In this document: positions 44,564-55,988 of the stretch, piece after piece
Layout: each line of letters starts with the position of its first letter
Numbering within the stretch: the first letter of the stretch is position 1
Assembly (NCBI GenBank): GCA_002946415.1
Contig: NJPS01000004.1
Span: 67,001 to 131,000 of the forward strand
DNA: 64,000 bases
Source: Rutstroemia sp. NJR-2017a BVV2
Taxonomy: Eukaryota > Ascomycota > Leotiomycetes > Helotiales > Rutstroemiaceae
Reading direction: 5' to 3'
Program-made: the position numbers and the translations under genes
Notes under the pieces: generated by a model
What the model was told of the DNA's origin: nothing
The model's database searches: none
What the model saw: only the letters and a program-made list of their open reading frames with translations

Positions 44564-45589
44564 CTACTCAAAGAATTTGAAACTGTAACCCTCATTATTG
44601 TTGTCGCCAGGCACACTCTTACGGGAGTAAGTGGTCTTGCTCCACCAAACGTAACTGCCAGTGTATAAAGCCCGGGCGCCCCAGCTGTATGTCGTTCCCT
44701 TTTGGACACCGTGGAAGACAAAAGGAATATGGTCCGTTCCACCCGGGCTATGATTGATATCACCATTGGGCAATGCAAAAGTATGATGGCCAGGGCCATC
44801 AATGTAAAGAGTTGCATCCCAACCCTTCATCATTCGTTCTTGGTGTGAGCCAAAGAGACAGCCGTTGGACTTGTACCAGTCCCACACATAGGTCGGGTCA
44901 CCACCAGAACGAAGACGGAGGTCCGCAAGGCAGTATTTGTTGTTCCAGCTGCCGTTGGCGGAGTACACGATGTGCAGTTGGCCGTTGGGATCAATGATGG
45001 CCTCGGGCCCCTCGTTGACCGCTGGACTGTCACCTTTCTCCCAACTTTCACGCGGCTGTGAAATGATGTACCGAGCTCCGGTTGGTGTGACCGGGTCACT
45101 CATGCGACAAATGTATAGCGATTGTTCGTTGCTGGCGGCGCCTTCCCAGCCCGACCAAACAAACCATCGCTGGTCGTCGAAATTAAACAGAGTACCATCA
45201 ATAGCCCAGTGGTCATCAGGTAGATTGAGCTTTTGCTCTGCCGAGTAGGGTCCAAGGGGATTCGATGCACTGATCACATACATGCGATGGTTGGCGCCTG
45301 TGCCGGCCGAAAAGTAAATGTAGGTCTCTGATCCATCCATGGTAAGCTCAGGAGCCCAGACTTCGCCTCGGCCGGCGTTATCAGACCAGATCTTTTGGCC
45401 GCTGTCGGCACCGAGACCCTCGAATGTGGACGCTGAATGAACCCAGATAGACGAGCCGTCTGAACCAGCGGAATAATACGTGTCACCAACTTTCATGATA
45501 GTTGGATCAGCGCCGCCTGTGATTCTGGTTGTAACTGCAGACTGGACGAAAAGAGATAGCATAACCACCATTGCCAAGATATTGGCCAT
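44564..45589 (-). CDS. Glycoside hydrolase family 43 (arabinanase/arabinofuranosidase-like)
   Basis: Single exon of 341 residues from the ATG at 45589, which begins a signal peptide (MANILAMVVMLSLFVQSAV). In-frame ATGs at 45610, 45637 and 45679 would add 7-30 residues and cannot be excluded. The five-bladed propeller residues of GH43 are seen: catalytic base Asp28 (GADPTIM), pKa-modulating Asp131 (WAIDGTLF) and acid Glu193 (VNEGPEAI), together with GEVWAPEL. Secreted GH43 enzymes release arabinose or xylose from plant cell-wall arabinan and arabinoxylan. HHTFALPNGD and the C-terminal ARALYTGSYVWW fit the same subfamily. It is probably active. The neighbours are other secreted proteins with no tight linkage. 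Confidence 0.88.
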   Translation of the reverse strand: MANILAMVVMLSLFVQSAVTTRITGGADPTIMKVGDTYYSAGSDGSSIWVHSASTFEGLGADSGQKIWSDNAGRGEVWAPELTMDGSETYIYFSAGTGANHRMYVISASNPLGPYSAEQKLNLPDDHWAIDGTLFNFDDQRWFVWSGWEGAASNEQSLYICRMSDPVTPTGARYIISQPRESWEKGDSPAVNEGPEAIIDPNGQLHIVYSANGSWNNKYCLADLRLRSGGDPTYVWDWYKSNGCLFGSHQERMMKGWDATLYIDGPGHHTFALPNGDINHSPGGTDHIPFVFHGVQKGTTYSWGARALYTGSYVWWSKTTYSRKSVPGDNNNEGYSFKFFE

Positions 45590-48145
45590 GGAAGCTCGCG
45601 GAGGAGGCATGCCAGAAAATGTGCTGTAAGAAACCATTTTGGTGATAGGTATGTTCAATGAAAGACTTGTAGTTGTCATTCCAGAATTCTTGGGAGGTCT
45701 TCATCTTCCCTATGTACTCAAATTACTGATGCAGAGTCGTACTCGGTTCTCTGCAGGTCTCTCTAGACCTAGCTAGACGAGGCTTACTCTCATGTAAACT
45801 CAGCCCTCCAAATCTTAGGCTTGTAACCTTAGACCGGGACGTGAATAACTTTATTCGGGGTTACTTACTAGGTACTTTATCCCTCTGAGTACCTAAAGCT
45901 CAGCTAGCTAATGAAATTCTAGCAGATGAAGAGCTAATTGAGTAAAATGATGTCAGCTCACCTCTTGGCAGCTTCTCGGGCGATGTGTGAAAGTTAGGGT
46001 GCCAACTATGCACATATCCCCAAATGCCTCGACGAATACAGCTTCAAAAATCGGGGGAGAAAAAAACGGTTGTAGAGTAAAAGAATATCTCGTCTGAAAT
46101 CGAAAGTCTTCAGTTCAATATATACTTTGTACATTCCCCAACTTTGAAGTTCCAACTGTTGTAAACATCGCGGCGGCTCTAGCTGTACTGTGTTTGCGCG
46201 CGCTGTGTCCCACTCTTGGCAACTGTGTAGGAAGTAGAACTTCCTTGCTTGTTCAATTTCTCGTCAAATCCTACTAATGTCTGTCAAATGCACAATTGAC
46301 GTCAAAATAAGGGTATTAGTGAGTCATGAAATTACCTAACATTTAGGATTAAGGATGAGGGATCTCTTTCCTTTACCGGCTTGGCTACAAGTAACCTTAC
46401 GAGTATTAATAACATTAACTAGGATACGATTAAGCACTCACGCGAAGGCGAAAACAGTCCCCACACTGATGGACTTCCTTATCTACAGTAAATCTGGACA
46501 ACAGCTACCTCATACTTCGTAGACCTACTTTTCAGGACACTCAAAAGTATTCATATTTCTCTAGTAACTATAGATAGTTCAATTGACTTTCAAGATATTG
46601 AACTACCTTATAATTCTTCTCAAATGTAGAGATATGTTGCGGGAAAGTGTGCTTAGACGAGCAAGATGGGCTTTTCCCAAATTCGATGTGCAGCCTTAAT
46701 CTTACAGTGTGTGTTCTGTTTCGTGGGGAATCAGGAACGTTCAGGGGTAATTTGCTGTGCACCGCCCCAGTGGCCTATTTTTACCTCTCTTCCCCACATC
46801 CACTTTGGATAAGGCGTTCTCTTCTTCAGCATAAGGTTCACCAAAATCTGAGCATACAAGTACATAAGCTTCAGCCTCATCAGTATACAAGACGATTTCA
46901 ATTTCCCTAGCCGCCGTGTCGTCTAGCATCTGGGCGAAGCTCAGTATGTGGTCGCGAAACATTTCATACCGAACATTATAAGTTATAACGGCCAGCTTTT
47001 AAGTAACCTTACACCCCACGAACCATCCCTCTTCTGAAGCTACGCCACCAGCTCGACAGACCACAATGAATGATAAACACCCAGCTCTCAAAATCCTCTC
47101 GCCATATCCGAAAAGGATCTAATCAGCTCTGACGAACTGACAATGGCGAAAGCATATCGATATTGGTATTCTCCGCCTGTGTGTGCGAAATATACCAAGA
47201 ATATCACAGAGTGCACTGGGCTTAGGGTCAGCTTTTCCATCGCGAGATTTAGATAAAGGAAATTTCTTAGCAACACGAATGCAAGGTCACTCAGTGGCTC
47301 GCTGCGCCACAGCCAATTATGACGTTTCCCGACAGATAATGTTACGTTACACAGCCGTAAGGATGAACTGCAGCACCCCAGCGGCTTGTTTCAAGTAAGT
47401 AGGGAAGCACACCTCGGGAGTTAAGCCCTATTCGAGGATTCCAGCACAGAGCTTATCGCCTTTCGCGCGGCTCAGCTTAATGTGGTAAGCACCATTCAAA
47501 CATGTTTCGTAGTCACGGTTCTGTATAAAATCTACCTTGGAAACACAGATCTGGATCGATACGGTACAGATCAGTCGCCATTATATAAGTCTACCGCCAG
47601 GTTTGTGCATTTTCGAAGAATGAACTTCGCAACACTCTAGGTTGCTTTTTGCCCAGTCCCTAACTGTTTAATTTGTGCTCGAACAATTGCTTGGATCTCG
47701 AAAGACCTAATTATATTTACAAAATAGCGGTTGAACAAGGGCGTAAGATATATCAGAATGAATATACACAAGATATTGACTCAGGCGTGAAACTGGTTAA
47801 TCATTTGTCAGTCTCCAGAGGGTTGATGGTGAGTGCGGGCTCCGATACGAAAGCATGCCCCTTCTTCAACTTCTTCTTCAACCTTGAAGCCGATTTAATC
47901 GCCTGGCTAATTGAAAATAGGTGAAATGATTAAGTATAGTGTAAAAAAGTAGTGAATTCTTTAAGTCTAAGGCTTTGAGCTATCCAAATACTCTAAGTTC
48001 AATGAACGAACCTGATTCTAATGTGTAATAGGGGTAAATTCTCGCTTCCATCTGATTATCCTTTTCCATCGAGATGTGTCCCACTAGTCATAGAAGAAGA
48101 CAAGCATCTAACACGAACTATAATCACCGCTACAAACTCCCATCA
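45590..48145. other. 2.6-kb intergenic interval with one possible coding relic
   Basis: Mostly featureless and AT-rich. At about 46,740-46,990 (minus) one frame reads like protein: VITYNVRYEMFRDHILSF, then FAQMLDDTAAREIEIVLY and DEAEAYVLVCSDFGEPY. It stops shortly after, and no neighbouring exon was found. It could be a gene remnant. ORFs at 47183-47398 and 47673-47924 are unrecognised. Confidence 0.4.
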
Positions 48146-49414
48146 CTAAGTCGCTCCTCCACAAGTACCAGCATAGCAGTCATTATACCCATTAAACCCC
48201 CCATTCCAAGTATATTGCAATGCTCCCGTCCACGAATACGTCCCGCTCTCCTGATCGCACAGGCAAGCCCTCCACCACTGGCTATTCTGCGTATCGCTGG
48301 AAAGCTCACTAGCAAGATGCCACGCGCCATTACTATCTGGATACTGACCCCCCACATCGGCATCGTACTCCTCCCATTGGGACTCAGTCCCGTAGAAATC
48401 CATCCCGTAGTACACACCTGTAATCCCATCTTCTGTAGTGGTGCCGTCTCCTGCGCATAATACCTCGTGTTCGGCGTAGATGTTACCGCTGTCGCTAGCA
48501 AAACCTCCGCAGTTTCCGTCCTCGCGCTTGCTAGACTTTTTGGCGTTGCCAAATGCATGGTGCGCACCGAGACCGGCTGAACTTCCGGTGCTGTTGACGA
48601 AGAACATGGATACGGGTGAACCGAGCAATGTCCCGTTGATGGATCGTTGCACCAATACAGGGTTCGAATCGGTGCTGTTGAGTACGTGGGCCATGGTGAT
48701 GATCGAATAGTTGCGACCGACATCATGCAAGATGCTAGCATTCCCAAACATAGCGTTCTTGACCGTGTTGTTTGCCAAGTGAGGATGAAGAACGGACCAA
48801 TCGTAGTAGCCAGATTCGTTACCGCGTTGGAGAGATCTTCGACCAACATTATCGACGACGTTGGCATAGTCATCGTAGAAAGGGAGCAGTTGCAATACTT
48901 CGCTGTTCTGCTGATATGTCCCTTCGTTTCTGAAATCGTTCCAAGCGGTCTGGAGATCTTTACGCCCGTCCCAGACAGAGAACATGGTCGAGAGGATCCC
49001 GAACGCGTTGCAGGTCCACGACACCCACGAGGGAGCAGTATTCCACCATCCAAGTGCTTGGCACGCCAAATCACCGAGTTGGATGCCAGATGTCCAGGAC
49101 GTCGGGTTGATGAGAACCTTGGTGGCTGACCAGAGGAATGACCATAGTCCTCGACGCTCCTTGTTTCGCTCAACCGACGAAGTTTGAGCCTCTGGATCTC
49201 CACTGTAGGTTCCCAGCACGATAGATTCCCCATGCTCCCCATGCACCGGGAGATAGCTGTGCAAATGAACGTGGAATTCTTGCGGCAAGCCGAATTCACC
49301 ACTAGACAGGGCCTTGATTGGATTGTCTAGCGGTTGAATAGACTGTGCGTAGACTCCATTGTAATTGAAGGCCGATAGCCATAAGATCGAGAATGCCAAC
49401 AGCATAGCATGCAT
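48146..49414 (-). CDS. Large secreted protein with a Cys-rich C-terminal domain, function unknown
   Basis: Single exon. From the ATG at 49414 it has 422 residues with a signal peptide (MHAMLLAFSILWLSAF...VYAQS); the frame is open to 49483. Residues 75-290 are Trp/Tyr- and Asn-rich with several N-glycosylation sequons. A dibasic Kex2-type site occurs at SSKRED (about residue 295). After it lies a 130-residue domain with six Cys (NCGG, LCAG, ACLC, DCYA, TCGG) rich in Gly, Tyr and Trp. This looks like a secreted precursor that may be cut into two chains, as in many fungal secreted peptides. I do not recognise the family. A structural, effector or antagonistic role is possible, but nothing in the sequence decides it. 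Confidence 0.72.
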   Translation of the reverse strand: MHAMLLAFSILWLSAFNYNGVYAQSIQPLDNPIKALSSGEFGLPQEFHVHLHSYLPVHGEHGESIVLGTYSGDPEAQTSSVERNKERRGLWSFLWSATKVLINPTSWTSGIQLGDLACQALGWWNTAPSWVSWTCNAFGILSTMFSVWDGRKDLQTAWNDFRNEGTYQQNSEVLQLLPFYDDYANVVDNVGRRSLQRGNESGYYDWSVLHPHLANNTVKNAMFGNASILHDVGRNYSIITMAHVLNSTDSNPVLVQRSINGTLLGSPVSMFFVNSTGSSAGLGAHHAFGNAKKSSKREDGNCGGFASDSGNIYAEHEVLCAGDGTTTEDGITGVYYGMDFYGTESQWEEYDADVGGQYPDSNGAWHLASELSSDTQNSQWWRACLCDQESGTYSWTGALQYTWNGGFNGYNDCYAGTCGGAT

Positions 49415-51862
49415 TTTTGATGCCACCTTCGGAGACATATGCTCGATTGAAAAGAAGGCCGACGGTAGTGAAATGTACGGCAAAAGCGAGAAGGTGGGGC
49501 AGTGCTGTGCGCACTGTGTGATATGCTGGTACGTCCGCTTTCGCCAGCATCCAAGAGCTTTCAGTGTGTAAAAGAGATGTATCTAACAATATGTTGTGGA
49601 TAATGGTAGTTAGGCCGGATGTTGACTTCTGCAAGACAGGGCTGGAGACTCAGATAAGCTGGGAGACTTGGCGTTTTATATCTGCTTTTACAACATGCTA
49701 CTTTTCGGATTTCACGTCTGCTATCGTGTAATCACCGTTCTAAAGCCAAAAGGTTTTCATTCGTGAAAAACATCAAAAGCTATGTGGGATTGGTGTTAAT
49801 AATCGTCAGCTTACGCCGTCTATAGGCTATCAAGATTATTTCATGCCACCTTCCATTTGTGGTCGTCGCCATTGATGATAAATGATCAGGCGTATACTCA
49901 AGCATACAAATCTGGTATATAAGTAGCAGAGAGAATGTTTATATCAAGTTAGAAAGTAATGTATAAGTATCAGTAATCGTCGGCTATCTGTACAAGCATT
50001 GTTAAATTTCACGCCACCTTTCCTTTTATCACCGATCTAAATTAGGCCCGCGGCTAAATGCTTAGATTGTGGGACTATCGGTTCAAGCGGAGGGAAGTAT
50101 GAGGAGATGATAGGAGACCCTCAGATATTCTAGAGTAATATCTGGTGACCCGACTGCAATTATGGGTCTAGTAGGGACAGTCGAGGTCAAAGCGACGCTG
50201 ATTGCCTACTCGAGCTTGTACTTCGTACTCTAGGGCCTAGAGTCAGCAACGGAGAAGACTAGTTTTCGTTGGAGATTCAGCTGGCCCCACTTGTCACTTC
50301 CTATGCCAGTGTGCGCTATTCGAACAGAAAGGGACAGGACCTGGTTCACAATTCGTTTTATCTGCCTGCTCTAATCACCACTTGGTCCGTGCGCAGAGAG
50401 CGGCGTGCAAGTCAATGGATGGTGTGGTCAAGAACCCGTAGGCTATCTTGAGAGAGTCGCTAGGAGTTGCTCATGTATCGTTACATCCATCGCATGAGGA
50501 TATCTCCATGGGCCCAATTCAATATCATCGACGTCTCTCTTCAGTTCCCTGTGAATGATGCAGATGCAGACGCAGAACTCCAATCCACACCCGTCCAAAC
50601 CTTCCAGTTCATTGTCGATGGCACACCAGACACAGTAAATTCTACTTCCGAGTCCCTAGGCCGCGAACCTACCCACTGACTGGGTTGGGGCATCCATGGG
50701 TGGGTTATGATGGCAAATGGTACCCTGTGGATGGGCTACTCATTGGACATGTCGGACCTTATTCTAGCACTTGTCATCCCTGATTGAGTTGCTGGGTGGG
50801 TTGAAGCGCTCGAATGCTCACCCGAGAATACCGTTTTCGCAGCTTGTGAGGTTCAGGATACTCCCCTCATCACCATCACTATTCAAACCCGCAGATTCTA
50901 CCTACCATGAGCCAACCCAAAGAATCAACTCATCACTCCAGCATCCTCAGGTTCTCTCCTCCCTCCGTCATTACTCGAACCAGAACAGAGCCCTCAAAAG
51001 ACGAACAACAAGAAACCACTTCCGTCATCATCATCACCAACGTCGAGGACCTCTCCGAGCCCAGCCAGCTCCTTGTCGGCCGTAGCAAGGAGAGGCAAGT
51101 GAAGCTGTGAGAATGGCAAGTCATACAGCATAACAAACACTTCGCTAGAAGTGGCGTCACTTTTGGTATTACAGAAGCGATCTGGCAGGTGCATTTCGCT
51201 GGTTCAAGCCTAGCAAGGACTCTCTGTGTACAGTAAAGTATGGGACAGCGACAACGATAGCACTATCATAGCCAAGACTTGACGTCGACGATGGGACCGT
51301 CATAAGCGAGGTCTTGGCGGCCAAAAGGGGAACCTGGGTATTTTGAACTGAGAAGAACGCGAGCATTATGCCATGACTTTCTTTCGAGTGCAGGAGACAG
51401 ATGATTGGGAGATGTCGGTCTTGGAGTCGGATGTTGCGGTTATGATGAGGAGAGATAAGATTATTCTGGGGTGGGTAATTGATTCTATCCGTACTGCAGT
51501 TTGAGGATGAGGTTGTCGCGTTCTGGGATGGCGAAGAAACGCTGTCTGCATATACGGCGATACAGGGCGGTGGAAATTTACCAGCCGCTGCCGCTGCAAG
51601 TGGTGAGCGGAAAGAGGATACTGTCGTTTTGTATTCCGAAGACCGGGAGAGGATATTTTCTTACGTCGTTGGCATGAAATTAAATATATTGTCTCTCCAT
51701 TTTTACTCCTTTATTCATATGATTCACTCTTCTTTCATGTGTTTTCTACACATAATATACTTCCTTCCCTTACCCCACTTCCCACATCCTACCTTGCCCC
51801 TCCTCCATCCCTCCCCCTCCTAACCAAATCCCCTTCCAAACCCAACCAAACCAAACCAAACC
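49415..51862. other. 2.4-kb interval, possible gene remnant near 51.4 kb
   Basis: Mostly without supported genes. At 51371-51680 (plus) two adjoining frames read like one protein: ETDDWEMSVLESDVAVMM then FEDEVVAFWDGEETLSAY, broken by a frame change near 51,500. No proper intron fits (about 25 nt). It may be a decayed gene. ORFs at 50269-51110 are unrecognised. CCAAA pentamers occur at about 51,842-51,862. Confidence 0.4.
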
Positions 51863-53325
51863 CTACAACCACCTCTTCCCATCACTCAATAACTCCACCG
51901 GCTTACTATTAACCCTCATCACCCAGCCCCTCTTCCCCCCATCATAAAACATCGGATCATTCTCCACTTCTCCCTTTTCTCTTTCTCTCCCCCTCATCTC
52001 CCTAACCCATTGAAACCACCCCTTCTTCTTCTTTCCGCCACCATCAGAGCTAAAAGCAGCAATATCATCCCAGCCCTCTTTCTGCCTGCTTGCAAGCGGC
52101 GAGGAGGACGATGATGAGAGCCTACGGTTGGGGCTATGGGTTTGCCGCCGGCGTCGGTACAGGAGAATGGTGGTTATTATTGAGAAGAGGAAGAGGGCGG
52201 TGATGGATACGATAATTGCGGCGAGGATGGCGGGGTGGAGGGTAGATGGAGTGGACTTGGATGCGGGGGGGTTGGTTTTGGTGGAGGAAGAAGGGGTAGG
52301 GTGGGATGAGGTGAGGGATATGAAGGGGAAGGTTGTGGTTGTTTTTGGGGAGCTCGATGCAGAGGTTGAGTGTGAGGAGGTGATAGAGAACGAGGGGTTC
52401 TGGCAGTTGGGTGAGTAATGGTTTGCTAGTTTATGGGGTAGGAAAAGTTGGAATTAGGATAAGAAAGGAGGACGTTAATATTAAGAGGCGGTGATATCCA
52501 CAGTAGACTGAGGGGAATTATATCTACGAAAATAGCAAAGATAGTATAAAAAGAAAGAGTCGAGACTAACCACAGAACTCGATCCCGAAGCCGACGCAGA
52601 AACCGTAGGTATCTCCACACTACTACTAGTACCCTCAGCCGGCGCCGTAAGATCCGAGAAAGTTGTCGACTGCACCGTAAACTGCGCCGACTGCGTCGAA
52701 ACAAGCAGGATAGTAGTAGGAGCAACAATGGTAGTTTTCTCCGCCTCAGGCGTGGTAGTCACAACAAGCGTCTGCGGTGCGACTGTCGTGCTCGTCGGCG
52801 CTTGCGGCTGATTTGCGCTGGGATCGCCGAATGCGAAGGGGTCGCCATTGAAGGAAAGTCCGTTGACGTTTACCTTGTTGGGCGTTTCCACGAGGTTGAC
52901 GATGTAGGTTCCGTCGGGGATGGTTGTTGGTGGGGTCCACTGGAAGGATCCGCCGTCGATACCGGCTTTTTGAAGGGAAAGTGCGGTTAGTGTATGGGAT
53001 TGGTTATTCTAATAGGAGGGAGGAGGAGTTTGAGAGAAAAGAAGACATAGAATAAAGCGAAAGGAGAAGACATACTAGCAATAGGACCAAAAACTGCGAA
53101 CTGGTTCCCGCTGCTATCGCAATCGAATAAAGTTATATTTTTCAGTCCCGCGTCGCTGGTCCCAGACCAGGCCATTGTGAATTTGACGCCACGAGTGGGA
53201 TTCCACTTGGTCGTAGTGAAGCCGGCGTTCGCTTGACTTGCGAGCACGCGCGGGAGTAACCATGATAGGAAACATAGTGGTAGATTCAGTGAGGAAGAAC
53301 ACACTGAGTGGGAAAGAAGTTTCAT
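51863..53325 (-). CDS. Ser/Thr-rich single-pass membrane protein (wall-sensor-like)
   Basis: Three exons, 53325-53076, 52965-52571 and 52399-51863, give about 393 residues. Signal peptide at the N-terminus (NLPLCFLSWLLPRVLAS). An extracellular domain of about 100 residues follows (TTTKWNPTRGVKFTMAWSGT, SFQWTPPTTIPDGTYIVNLV), resembling the Ig-like N-terminal domain of fungal GPI or membrane surface proteins. Next is a long Ser/Thr/Pro-rich mucin-like stretch (about 140-260), then one membrane helix (ILAAIIVSITALFLFSIITTI), a basic stop-transfer (LYRRRR) and a roughly 100-residue cytosolic tail. The layout matches Mid2/Wsc-type surface sensors that feed cell-wall integrity signalling, but I cannot assign it to either family. 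Intron 1 is solid; the acceptor of intron 2 (171 nt) is the least certain point. Confidence 0.7.
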
Positions 53326-54995
53326 CTTTGAGTGAGGGTGGAACTTTCCAAAGACATGACTGATTGACTGATTGAGTGAGGGGGAAAGAAGTGAGGGGGA
53401 AAGAAGTGAGAGAAGGAAAAAGAGGAGGGATAAGGGAAGAGGGAGGAGAACGGGAGACGGAGGACAATAAGGGCTGACTCGCCGTTACTTGAGTCGAGTT
53501 TTGCTAACTTAACTTTGTGATATCTGCAGTGGAAGATGAGGTCATTTCCAAACTTCCTATTCGGTCCTGTAGGACCATTTAGCTATAGAGAGTTTGAATG
53601 AAAGGGTGTGCTTGTATATCGCTGTGACTGGACAAGCTGTCAGCCCCGCGAGATAGTTCGTAAGATCCTTTACTTGTTGACACATATCCAGTTTCGATGT
53701 CCAAGACTATCTAGACTTGATATTGAAGGTTGAAGCCAAGCTCTGAGGTAGTCTTCGTATTCATTTCAAGCATACTACTCGTCTGGGATTCGAGGTAAAT
53801 CAGCCTTGCTGTATTTGCCCGCTGCCTGAACTGTGCCGGGAAGCGCGAGGGAAACCTTATGCACAAGCTTGGAGCAATATAGTTCGTGGATGAAGTTAAT
53901 CCGAGCAAGCTGACATTGTCTCGAGTCTTACGGGTAGATCCGAGTGGCAGTAGATAGACAATGCACAGTTAAACCTGAGACCGTCAGAGACCCCAGTAAG
54001 TCGTATGACCGTTCGTCCCAAATGCCGAGTTCGAAGAAAGAGAGACCCGTTGGTTCGGGTTGCGAGTTGCGCGTTAGCTGCGCCACTGCTGATGGACATG
54101 GATAAATTTTGTGAACGGCTGCGTATTGATCCTGAATGAATACTTGTGAAACCCGTGCCGTTCTTGTGCAATACTCGGTGATGGAAACTGGGCTCACATC
54201 CCAAAACTATGGCATTTTTCACCGATTGAACGACGAAAGAAATCCATCAGTCCAAGAGCTTGGCTAGTGAGCATCGTGAGAAGGGATGTGACGAGGTCTA
54301 TGAGGAAGTGAAGACTTTGTGTTGCGCGTGTTCAAAAGTGGGTGATTTGGGGGCCAATATTAGAAGTAGATAAGTAGTGCAACACGACTTCCAATGTGAT
54401 ATTGCAATTCATGATAAGCTGGAAATGAGGGAGCAACCCAACTGTTATGTTTGCCATCAGCTTTGATGTGCTCGGACAGAATTGTGAAGTTGGGTACAAT
54501 TCAACTTCATCTCCTCAGCCAAATTGCGGGGTGCATTGAGTCGGCGACGTTGCCGAATCTTGCCGAAGGAGTGCTTGTGTTACGATAAGACTGTCGATCA
54601 TACAAGTTGTAATTTAACTGAAAAGAATATCCCAAATGCGATAACTTACTGCAACATCACTCAAACATTTGATAACTTAGATGTCGGATTGTCTTTCATG
54701 CGTGTCTTCGGCCAAGTACAAATTGAGATGTGACTCCGAGGAAGGACAAATCGAGGTAGTGATCCGAGCTGTAGGACTTTCTTGTTACTGCTGCGAATGA
54801 AGGAGTACATGATATCGGCGCTCAGAAAAAATGGAAGGAGGTTTCTCTGGAAATTTCGTTGCTACAATTTGCGGTATATCTAATACCTACACTGAGAAAA
54901 TAGAACCTCCTTTGCGAACACCAACCAGAAAACAACCACTTTATATTTCCTAACCCATCATCTCCTAACGTCCAGCGCTCACCCCCACATTCTAT
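53326..54995. other. 1.7-kb intergenic interval
   Basis: No supported gene. Next to 53,330 is the promoter of the sensor-like gene, with two copies of a 15-bp GTGAGGGGGAAAGAA unit (about 53,377-53,407). Minus-strand ORFs at 53896-54222 and plus ORF 54524-54733 are unrecognised. Confidence 0.5.
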
Positions 54996-55988
54996 TCATT
55001 GAAAGTCAAATATAATCACAGCTCCAATCATCGCCAAAACCAGACCACTAAAAGTCGGAGCTTTTCTTGACTTCTCTCCTGCACCAATAGCTTGGACCGG
55101 AGTTCCTTTGATTATATTGATACCGATAGTGGAAACGTCAAATGTTACGTTCTTATTCGAATGTCTCGCATCATTCCCCCATTGTACGGCTCCAACATAT
55201 ATATCACTCGGGATATATACTTTTCTCCATAGATAATTGAGTAGCGGACTTACATCCAACGCGGTAAGAGATGAAATGTTCTGATTTGGCCACCATGAGT
55301 ATACCGTTTGATTGATGGCATTTTGTCCTGCATAGAGTGTATATTGGATTCCCGCCATGGTGACTGTTGGTTTGGAAGTTGATGTTGTATCCCATCCTGG
55401 AGGTCGAATATTACCATAGCTGGCTTGCCATACCATGACAGCATGAGTTGCAGTTGTGGCATTTTGAGCTGCGTCGCGATCCCCGTCAAGAAATATGTTA
55501 AGGTAAACTGCTGCGACGACATCGGTATCTTTCAAGTCGTTGACGCTCGTGCTTCCCACCGTAGATACTTTGTTACCAGAGTACAATGCATATTGACTGG
55601 TCACTGGAAAGAGTGAAATATTATCGACCCGGACTGGCAAGACAGATGGAAGGTTTAGATTGACATTTGGGAAGGAATGAGTGATCGACTTATTGTCACC
55701 CGAACCGTTCCATTCCCATGTGGCGGCGAATGAGGTGGTGTTTTGAGAAGTATCATCGTCAAGAGTAACCTATTTCCCCAGTTTTAGCATACTCGAGACG
55801 GGGATGGACGCAACAATCCAACTCACAGATATACACTGAGCTCCACTGTTGTCTGTTGCTACAACTTCAGTAAGGTATGTGTATCTTCCAGATTTTGTTG
55901 TGGCCGACGAGATTTCCCCGCAGATTTGCGTCGACCCGGATACTGATGCGGCAAGAAACGCAAGGAAGATGCACGAGAGCGAAAGCAT
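54996..55988 (-). CDS. GH12-like GPI-type protein without the usual catalytic Glu pair
   Basis: Two exons, 55988-55827 and 55769-54996 (57-nt intron), give 311 residues. Signal peptide from the ATG at 55988 (MLSLSCIFLAFLAASVSG). The body follows the GH12 jelly roll: ATWEWNGSGDNKSITHSFPN, VMVWQASYGNIRPPGWDTT, IQYTLYAGQ and TVYSWWPNQNIS. GH12 enzymes cleave cellulose, beta-glucan or xyloglucan with a Glu nucleophile in YE(I/L)MIW and a Glu acid in GTEPFTG. Here these read HAVMVW (Ala at about 164) and WGNDAR (Asp at about 254). The C-terminus (GEKSRKAPTFSGLVLAMIG...) looks like a GPI signal. A surface carbohydrate-binding protein derived from a hydrolase is the likely meaning. GH12 membership is by alignment in my head; several loops differ. 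Confidence 0.75.

Noticed and set aside
47390..47470. 5S-rRNA-like string (GGGAAGC... GAGTTAAGCCC)
   Set aside because: Only short pieces resemble 5S rRNA; no full-length fold or flanking conserved boxes could be traced.
48130..49302. 390-codon minus-strand ORF
   Set aside because: Shifted-frame shadow of the secreted protein at 48146-49414, which has the signal peptide and Cys pattern.
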